From: Stemphylium vesicarium
Lineage: Eukaryota; Ascomycota; Dothideomycetes; Pleosporales; Pleosporaceae
Assembly: GCA_004380135.1 (NCBI GenBank)
Contig: QXCR01000366.1
Span: 1 to 12,539, forward strand
Reading direction: 5' to 3'
Length of the DNA: 12,539 nt
In this document: piece after piece, positions 7,207 to 12,539 of the stretch
How positions within the stretch are numbered: the stretch's first letter is position 1
How the letters are laid out: the number at the start of each line of letters is the position of its first letter
The notes under the pieces: generated by a model
Seen by the model: the letters and a program-made list of their open reading frames with translations, nothing else
The model's database searches: none
Told to the model about the DNA's origin: nothing
Program-made: the position numbers and the translations under genes

Positions 7207-8859
7207 ATGTCTTAACGCAATAATGTTAAAAAGACCTCAAACGAAAGAAATATACAGCTTGCCTTACAGGCTATCTAACAAGACGCGACATTTAAGCCGC
7301 GACGCGCTATAGCTACCTACAACGTCTCTAAAAGCACACTACGAAGACGACTCGCTAGAACGCCCTATTAACGCGATTGTGAGCCTAAATTAATAGCTCT
7401 TCGAGGATCTAAAGAGGTAGCGATTATTAGGTATATTCTTAAGCTAATAGAGTAAGAATATCTACCTAGGCTTACTAACGTTAAAGAAATAGCTAATTCT
7501 TTACTTAAGATCCGCAATTAGAAGCTAGTTAATAAAAAGTAGGCTATAAACTTTATAAAGCATCGCCCTAAGCTTAAAGTTAAGTTTAATTAAAAGTACG
7601 ACTATAGTAGAGCCCTCTATAAGGATCCTAAGGTTATATAAGGCTAGTTCCGCCTAGTATAGAATACGAAGGCTAAGTACGGCATCTAGGATAAAAATAC
7701 GTATAACTTTAATAAGACTAGCTTTATAATAGGCGTGATATTAACTAGCGCGGTAGTTATAGTAGTAGACTATTAAGGATGGCTAAAGATAGTATAGTAG
7801 GGTAACTAGGAGTAGGTTGTAGCTATCTAGGGTATAAACGCGATAGAGTAGGCGATTCTACCTTTTATTATCTTCTAAGGCAAGCACTACCTCTCCGCCT
7901 AGTATAAGGAGAAGAGCCTATCTTAAGACTAGGTAATTATAGTCTCTAAGAACGGCTAGACGATAAATAAGCTTAGTATTAAGTAGCTAGAGCACTTTAA
8001 TAGGCATATAAAGGGGAGGGTTATTAGTAGCCACTACCTGCTAGTTCTCAACGGTCACGAGAGCCACAGCTTAATCGATTTCCACCAGCTCTGCGAGGAG
8101 AAGAAGATTATCACCCTCTGTATGCCTCCACACTCCTCGCACCTACTACAGCCGCTTGACGTTAGCTGTTTTGCGCCGCTAAAGAAGGCGTATGGGTGCC
8201 AAGCCGAGAAGCTAATGCGCAACAAGATCACCTACATCACGAAAATAGAGTTCTTACCGTGCTTTATTGCCGCCTATAAGGCCTCTATTATAAGGAGTAA
8301 TATCCTAGGAGGCTTTTAAGGCGCTAGCTTAGTTCTATTTAATCTAGAGGCTATTATATTAACGCTTAACGTCCGCCTGCGTACTCTATTATTACCTACT
8401 ATTAAGGATAGTCCCTAGTAGTCGTAAACTCTAAGTAATATTCTAGAACTAGGGTCTTAAATAAAGCTAGTTCTTAAGAGGTTTTAGAGGTATATAGATA
8501 GCTTATCTACTTTAATAGTTAAGGTAGTAAAAAGCCTCTCTAAAGGCGTAGAGATGATAGCGCATACTTTAGTATTATTATAAAAGCGTATTACTAAGCT
8601 TAAAGTAGCTAATAAGGCTACTACGCGACGTAAATTGTATAAAAGAAAGCGAGTATAGAAGGAGGGGACCCTTATAGTAAAGGAAGGTCTTTAACTAACA
8701 ACTCTAAAGGAGTTTAGGGCGCGCAGTGATAGGAAGAAGGCAAAGAAGAAGGCGCGCGTTAAAGTAGGCGAATCGTCTTAAAGACGCTGTGGACGCTGCG
8801 GCGAGGTAGGACACAACTTGCGCACATGTACGTAGGATGTAGTAGATATTTCTAAATAA
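7207..8859 (+). pseudogene. Element B transposase (HTH, DDE, zinc knuckle), RIP-inactivated
   Basis: One frame of about 550 codons runs from the ATG at 7207 to the TAA at 8857-8859 with no frameshift but many TAA/TAG stops. Order: helix-turn-helix region (IQLALQAI, then YNVSKSTLRRRLA), second DNA-binding part (RPKLKVKFN), DDE core, and a C-terminal CCHC knuckle (CGRCGEVGHNLRTC) after a basic stretch. The first catalytic position is Asn in YNFNKTSF (7711-7713), with neighbouring changes that all fit TpG to TpA. The second is Asn in LVLNGHESH (8050-8052), in an unmutated island. The third Asp is kept in QPLDV (8158-8160). The protein would cut and paste its element at TA sites in the nucleus. 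The D-to-N reading at the second site rests on family knowledge and might be a lineage variant. Confidence 0.9.
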
Positions 8860-8923
8860 ATTAGGCTACTACGAATATTAATTACTGTTCTTAACGGTGC
8901 TGCATAGTAGTGCGTAGTTGCAG

Positions 8924-8988
8924 GTTTGGTTAGGTCTTGGCAAAAAGGTTCCACTCGCTTGAAGGTTCCACTCGCTTGTGACCTACGT
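8924..8988 (-). repeat. Right inverted repeat of element B
   Basis: Exact reverse complement of 7126-7190, followed by the duplicated TA at 8989-8990. Like the left end it has escaped RIP although the DNA just inside is mutated. Confidence 0.95.
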
Positions 8989-8990
8989 TA

Positions 8991-9211
8991 TACTATCTTT
9001 GGGATGGTTTACCCTCTTTAGCGCGCGCTAGCCTCTTTGCCCTCTACCTATCACTACGCGCCCTAAACTCCTGCAGAGCAGTCCTGCGCTAGCCATCCTC
9101 TACTATCCTAGACCCCCCTGCCTTCACCTGCTTTCTTTTGTACGATTTACGTCGCGTAGCAGCCTCATCAGCCGCCCGAAGCTCAGTAATCTCCTTTTAG
9201 GCCAACGCTAG
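8991..9211 (-). pseudogene. Element A transposase, C-terminal fragment
   Basis: From 9211 downward on the minus strand the frame reads a segment like the C-terminal part of the element B protein: KEITELRAADEAATRRKS, then a basic stretch, LQEFRARSDR, and KEGKPSQR, with a TAG at 8993-8995. B has the matching TTRRKLYKRKR and LKEFRARSDR, so the two elements are relatives. Three internal TAA/TAG codons mark mild RIP. After the 8991 junction with element B the frame resumes, offset by one base, at 7123. At the other side the gene is cut at 9211/9212 by a Ty3-type LTR; the N-terminal part must lie outside the window. Confidence 0.8.
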
Positions 9212-9618
9212 TGTTACAACCCGAAGTCAAAGCGCTTACGACCACGCCGCAACCACGCCGCACGAGCAAGACCAGGATGGCGATCCTGCAAAACGCTAAC
9301 TATCAGCAGTCACGTGACTAATTACTACGCTAAGGACTATTACTAGAAACAATCACGACTATTACAACTTTTACTGGGAGTGATTATAACTATTATAAAT
9401 ATTACTAGAAGTATACCCTATTATTATTAAGAGTTACTAAAATAATTATATAAGTATATAGCTACTAGATAGCACACTTTTATAGTAATTATAGTTAATC
9501 TTAAACTTTAAGAATTAGTACTTAATTCTTAAAGACTTTAAGTAATTATATTAATCTTTTAAATATATTTATTTACTTTATACTATTATATTTATCTTTT
9601 AGTTATGCTAATGTAACT
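9212..9618 (+). repeat. Ty3/gypsy 5' long terminal repeat (3' boundary tentative)
   Basis: It starts TGTTACAACCCG exactly where element A's transposase frame stops. It includes two 11-bp tandem repeats (ACCACGCCGCA, 9241-9262), a perfect palindrome AGTCACGTGACT (9308-9319), and TATA-like DNA near 9450. The proposed end TGTAACT (9612-9618) mirrors the start TGTTACA with one mismatch. Bases 9212 to about 9315 keep CpA sites; beyond that the LTR is RIP-mutated. The partner LTR would be outside the window, so the length is unverified. Confidence 0.55.
9308..9319. promoter_or_regulatory. TCACGTGA palindrome in the LTR
   Basis: AGTCACGTGACT is a 12-base perfect palindrome centred on CACGTG, the core bound by bHLH factors such as Cbf1 in yeast. 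Its place in the upstream part of an LTR would suit an enhancer element; function is inference. Confidence 0.35.
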
Positions 9619-9802
9619 CTATTTATTAAGCGTCTAGTTTATTTTTAAAAACTAATTTTAAAACTCTCTAAGAATAAACTTTTATACTTTAAATACCCTT
9701 AAAATAAGTAACGTAGTAATAGATACCCTAGATATAACTATAGACGCTACCTATACCTTAGTACGTAGTAATAAGCCTAATATATACTATAGTAACTATA
9801 AC
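9619..9802 (+). other. Ty3 leader and start of gag, not resolved
   Basis: Heavily AT-rich. A primer binding site and the gag start codon could not be identified because of mutation. Confidence 0.4.
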
Positions 9803-10116
9803 AAGCTTAAAGCTTAGCTATTTTAAGTTAATAAATACCTCTATATTAAAGGAAATAAAACTAATAATAAAGAAAAAGTAACATGGATTACTACCTTCCT
9901 TTATAATAATACTAAGAAGTAGGCTAATTTTATCTTACGCTAATGTATAAATAATAATATTAATAATTAAGATAATATTAATCTTATAAATAATTAGAAC
10001 GCCTTTAAAGCTAGAATAAAAAGAGTCTTTTTATCTATTAAGAAATTAGTAATTATAAAATAAAAGATTTAAAGACTTAGATAGATTAGGTCTACTACTA
10101 ATTATATAACTAAGTT
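9803..10116 (+). pseudogene. Ty3/gypsy Gag fragment, RIP-mutated
   Basis: In one frame the sequence reads NKTNNKEKVTWITTFLYNN, then AFKARIKRVFLSIKKLVI and RSTTNYITKF, with TAA/TAG at places where fungal Ty3 Gag usually has Gln or Trp (for example KK*ANFIL for a W-A-N-P-like site). This matches the Gag capsid region (retrotransposon gag domain). The frame ends abruptly at 10116 where a copia LTR begins, so the rest of the element is beyond the nested insertion. Confidence 0.75.
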
Positions 10117-10330
10117 TGTTGGTAGGCCTTGTACGATCGTACTAGTGATAACAACAATGAGGTTCTTCTAGTGACTTAATATTAGTATAATTCATCTATA
10201 AACGTGGGTGCTACGAAGATATACCTAAGCTTAGCGCGAGCTAGACTAAAGAAGGATTAAGTTAGCTCGTAGGCGAGTATTACGTAGCTAACGTCTCTAC
10301 TAATACTTATAATCTAATACTAAAAGTCTT
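10117..10330 (-). repeat. Ty1/copia 3' long terminal repeat remnant
   Basis: On the minus strand the copia polyprotein ends at 10387 and is followed by a purine run AGAAAGAAAAGAC (10328-10340), a probable polypurine tract. The LTR then extends to ..CCAACA at 10117, next to the Ty3 gag. The inner boundary is uncertain. The outermost 60 bases keep CpA sites while the rest is mutated. The bases AAGTT (10112-10116) are a candidate 5-bp target duplication. Confidence 0.55.
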
Positions 10331-10386
10331 TTCTTTCTAGATAGCTAGTAACTCTACGTATATTAGTAGTAACTATATATATAGTA

Positions 10387-12247
10387 TTAAATATTAGAGC
10401 CTATTAGCCTCTAGACCTATCTATCTACTTAGACTACTAGCTTATTATTATTAATAAAGCGTTTAAGTGAGTAGTTTAGTAATACCTTTATAAAGGCGTC
10501 TATAGAATTATTATTACTATTAATCTAGTAGATCTTATTAATCTCGCGACGCTTATATAATTAGCGCAGCGCTATAATATTAATTATAAGTTACTTCTCT
10601 TTTATTATACTAAGCTTTACTAGGTACTTATATAAGGAGTATAAGTCTATATAAATAACTAATAGAATTATAAGGAGTCTAAGTCGTTTAGTAATTATTC
10701 TTAAGGTAGTAGTAATAGCGATACTTATATTAAAACTATTAACTATACTATAGATTTTAGAAGCTAGTACGCTCTATATAATATACTTATATTTTATAGA
10801 GCTATAGTAGATTATATTATTATATATTATAAAGGTATTAGCGTCTATAGACTTATTAATAAGTATTAGAATAAAGCCTAGCTATAAGCTAAGGTCTTTA
10901 TTATTAGTAAAGGAGCTATCTATAAAGACTATTAGCTTAGCCTTTATAAGATTAATAGTAACGTAGTATAGGTTATAATTAAGATTCTCTATCTACTATT
11001 TTAGGCGCTTATTAAGCGCCTTAATATTCTTATCTAATAGTTACTACGCTTAAGTGGTAATAGATAGGTTAAATAATACCTCTAGTTAGTATATTAATAT
11101 AATATATGCTTCTTAGGCGCGCTATTCTATATACTATTATGTATAATTAGGTAACTTAATATCTATAAGCCTAATCTTTCCTCTTTATTCTTTTTACTAG
11201 AGAGATAAGGCTAGTTCGCTACTATTATCTATTATAAATATATATTTATTAAAGTCTAGTTATACCTCTTATATAAGTGCCGCCTTTAGCTTTAATTAGA
11301 ACTATACCTTCTAGATCTTTTTCTCTTCTAGTAATAAGAACGTAGTTATTTTAAGTATAAGAGTATTATCTATCTATATACTAATAATACTAAAGATATT
11401 AGCGTTACTATTTATAATTAATAAGTATAAGTTATATATTAATATTACTATATCTAGTTCTTTATAATAGTGCCTATAATAGATTATTTACTAGTAGACT
11501 TCTATCTCTATAATTCTATATAGTAGCTTAATTATATAGAGTAGCGTACCCTTTAGATATTAAAATACTAGCTTAGTAGGGAGGTAAGCGAGTATTATCT
11601 ATTTTAATAATATCTATATTTATAGATATACTTACGTAATATTATATAGCTTAACGCTTATACTATATTATACTAGTCTAGGCGCTAGTAATATAATTAT
11701 ACGCTAGCTATATCTCTAAATAGTTAGAGATTAGGTTAGAATAGCTTTCTTACTAGAATCTTAATAGTCTTAGATAACTAGATAGAATTTCTTATATAGC
11801 TTAGTTATTTTCCTCTTAACTTTACGTACTAGGCGTAATTTAAATATATAGATTCTACTATATAGCTTTTTATTATATTACTTAAATTTAAAGACTCTAT
11901 AGCTTATAAGATTACTAACTTTTTAATTTTTAGATACTTTAAAGAGTACGTCTAAGGTTATAATTACTTTATTATTATATATCTTAATAGCTAGCTTAAG
12001 ATTATTTTACTCTTTCTTAGTAATATACGCGTGCGCCTTATACTTATTCTTTAATTCTAGAGGTTAGCCTCTTCTATGTAATTATACTACTAGAGGTACT
12101 ACTACTAGCTTATATAGCTTATTTAGTGCGTATAGCGTATTAAGGTTACTCTAAAAATAGTTTAGTTTATAGTATAGCTTAATAATAATTAATCTAAATA
12201 TTATTAGACTATTAACTATATCTATAGTAATATTATAGCTATCTATA
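10387..12247 (-). pseudogene. Ty1/copia Pol: reverse transcriptase and RNase H, RIP-mutated
   Basis: One minus-strand frame with no indel seen runs from the junction at 12247 to the TAA at 10387-10389, broken only by many TAA/TAG codons. Segments that identify the RVT_2 domain are RIFKLRLVRKVKRK, ILAYLPTKLVF, and LLYRI (for the PLYG motif). The catalytic DD box reads I-D-N-T-L-I-L (11353-11373), from T-D-D-T-L-I-L by RIP-type changes. The RNase H end reads YKRREINKIY, then NNNSIDAFIK and KRFINNNKLVV. It is truncated at its start by element C. It may or may not be the same family as the copia element at 1-2669: the two pieces do not overlap in content. Confidence 0.85.
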
Positions 12248-12256
12248 ACGTAAAGC

Positions 12257-12290
12257 ACCAGTGAGCCGGCCACCCCAGTGAGCCGGCCAC
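12257..12290 (+). repeat. Two 17-bp tandem repeats at the end of element C
   Basis: Units 12257-12273 and 12274-12290 match at 16 of 17 positions. They start 9 bases from the element end, as in A (8) and B (10). Confidence 0.9.
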
Positions 12291-12327
12291 TTTTTCTTGG
12301 CATCGCGAACACCACGTACGAAGTGCA

Positions 12328-12539
12328 ATGCAATCTCAAAACAAGCCTAACTCATCGTACGAAGAAGGCAGAATTGATCTTGCTCTTCAGGCCTATAACT
12401 TAGGCCAATTCAAGAGCCTGCGACGCGCTGCTGCAGCCTTTAGCGTACAACATCAGCGGCTCTCTGATCGGCTTCACGGAATCACAAATCGACGCCAAAC
12501 ACGGCCTGGAATCTCAAAGCTTACTGTAACAGAGGAGCA
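12328..12539 (+). CDS. Element C transposase, N-terminal part
   Basis: Open from ATG 12328 to the window end (70 codons). It reads MQSQNKPNSSYEEGRIDLAL, then FKSLRRAAAAFSVQHQRLSDRL, a psq-type helix-turn-helix as found at the N-terminus of Fot1/pogo transposases, followed by a short linker (TNRRQTRPGISKL) leading to the next DNA-binding part. The start lies 81 bases from the element end, leaving a short leader. No stop, and no CpA depletion, so this copy could be intact and active; the catalytic core is not in the window. Confidence 0.85.
   Translation, partial: MQSQNKPNSSYEEGRIDLALQAYNLGQFKSLRRAAAAFSVQHQRLSDRLHGITNRRQTRPGISKLTVTEE

Larger units (their letters stand above)
7126..8988 (+). 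mobile_element. Element B: complete Fot1/pogo-like transposon with 65-bp inverted repeats
   Basis: Both ends are present, flanked by TA (7124-7125 and 8989-8990). The terminal inverted repeats are identical over 65 bases and diverge at the 66th. Length is 1863 bp, right for a Fot1/pogo element. It carries one transposase frame with no indels but about two dozen stop codons. The interior is strongly CpA/TpG-depleted, while the inverted repeats are unmutated. Removing it together with one TA rejoins the C-terminal region of element A's transposase (with a one-base frame offset), which supports insertion into A. Confidence 0.92.
7300..12245. other. RIP-mutated AT-rich tract with spared islands
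   Basis: Over most of this span CpA and TpG are scarce and TpA is very frequent, while CpG remains. Stop codons TAA and TAG abound but TGA is rare in the transposon frames. Spared stretches are about 7987-8316, 8780-9315 (partly), and 10117-10180. This is seen by inspection, not by a computed index. Confidence 0.85.
12248..12539 (+). mobile_element. Element C: unmutated Fot1/pogo-like transposon, 5' end
   Basis: The end ACGTAAAGC follows a TA (12246-12247) inside the copia Pol frame. Two near-identical 17-bp repeats follow (12257-12273 and 12274-12290, CCAGTGAGCCGGCCAC shared), then TTTTTCTTGGC. Base composition jumps from AT-rich to balanced at the junction, and no RIP signs are visible. 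The rest of the element is beyond the window. Confidence 0.85.

Noticed and set aside
9241..9262. CRISPR-like or minisatellite array
   Set aside because: Only two 11-bp units, inside an LTR of a eukaryotic element.
12151..12339. Minus-strand ORF of 62 codons
   Set aside because: It starts inside element C and crosses the TA junction into mutated copia Pol; a chance fusion of two elements.

Overview
The window looks like a filamentous ascomycete genome, most likely a Dothideomycete; that rank is inference from transposase and retroelement style, not proof. Supporting signs are 50-55 base introns with GT..CAG ends, small secreted-protein genes, Fot1/pogo-type and Ty1/copia and Ty3/gypsy elements, and long AT-rich tracts where CpA and TpG have been replaced by TpA while CpG persists. 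That is the signature of repeat-induced point mutation (RIP). No tRNA, rRNA or CRISPR array was seen.

Layout. 1-2669 (minus strand): gag, protease and integrase part of a Ty1/copia element, one reading frame broken only by seven TAA/TAG stops, four of them in a 200-base AT-rich patch. 2670-3125: no gene; a G-rich hexamer repeat and a TATA box. 3126-4870 (plus): a decayed Fot1/pogo-like transposase with stops, deletions and frameshifts. 4871-6926: the only stretch of apparent host DNA, with two small secreted-protein genes converging on each other. The first (5147-5669, plus, one intron) seems to have lost its ATG to ACG. The second (5880-6257, minus, three exons including a 15-base microexon) encodes a 90-residue, eight-cysteine secreted protein that no long ORF reveals.

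6927-12539 is a stack of nested transposons whose junctions can be read to the base. Element A (Fot1-like, minus) is interrupted at a TA by complete element B (7126-8988, plus, 65-bp perfect inverted repeats) and cut at 9211/9212 by the LTR of a Ty3/gypsy element (plus). The Ty3 gag is interrupted at 10116/10117 by a second Ty1/copia element (minus; reverse transcriptase and RNase H). That copia element is interrupted at a TA (12246-12247) by element C, another Fot1-like element, unmutated and open to the window end. B, the Ty3 gag and the second copia are heavily RIP-mutated.

The most notable observations are the eight-cysteine effector-like gene, the shared 17-bp tandem repeats just inside the ends of A, B and C, and the patchy RIP (spared element ends, a spared island in B, a mutated patch in the first copia). 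I found no clearly new enzymatic system; the interest is in the small secreted genes next to a RIP-affected transposon nest.
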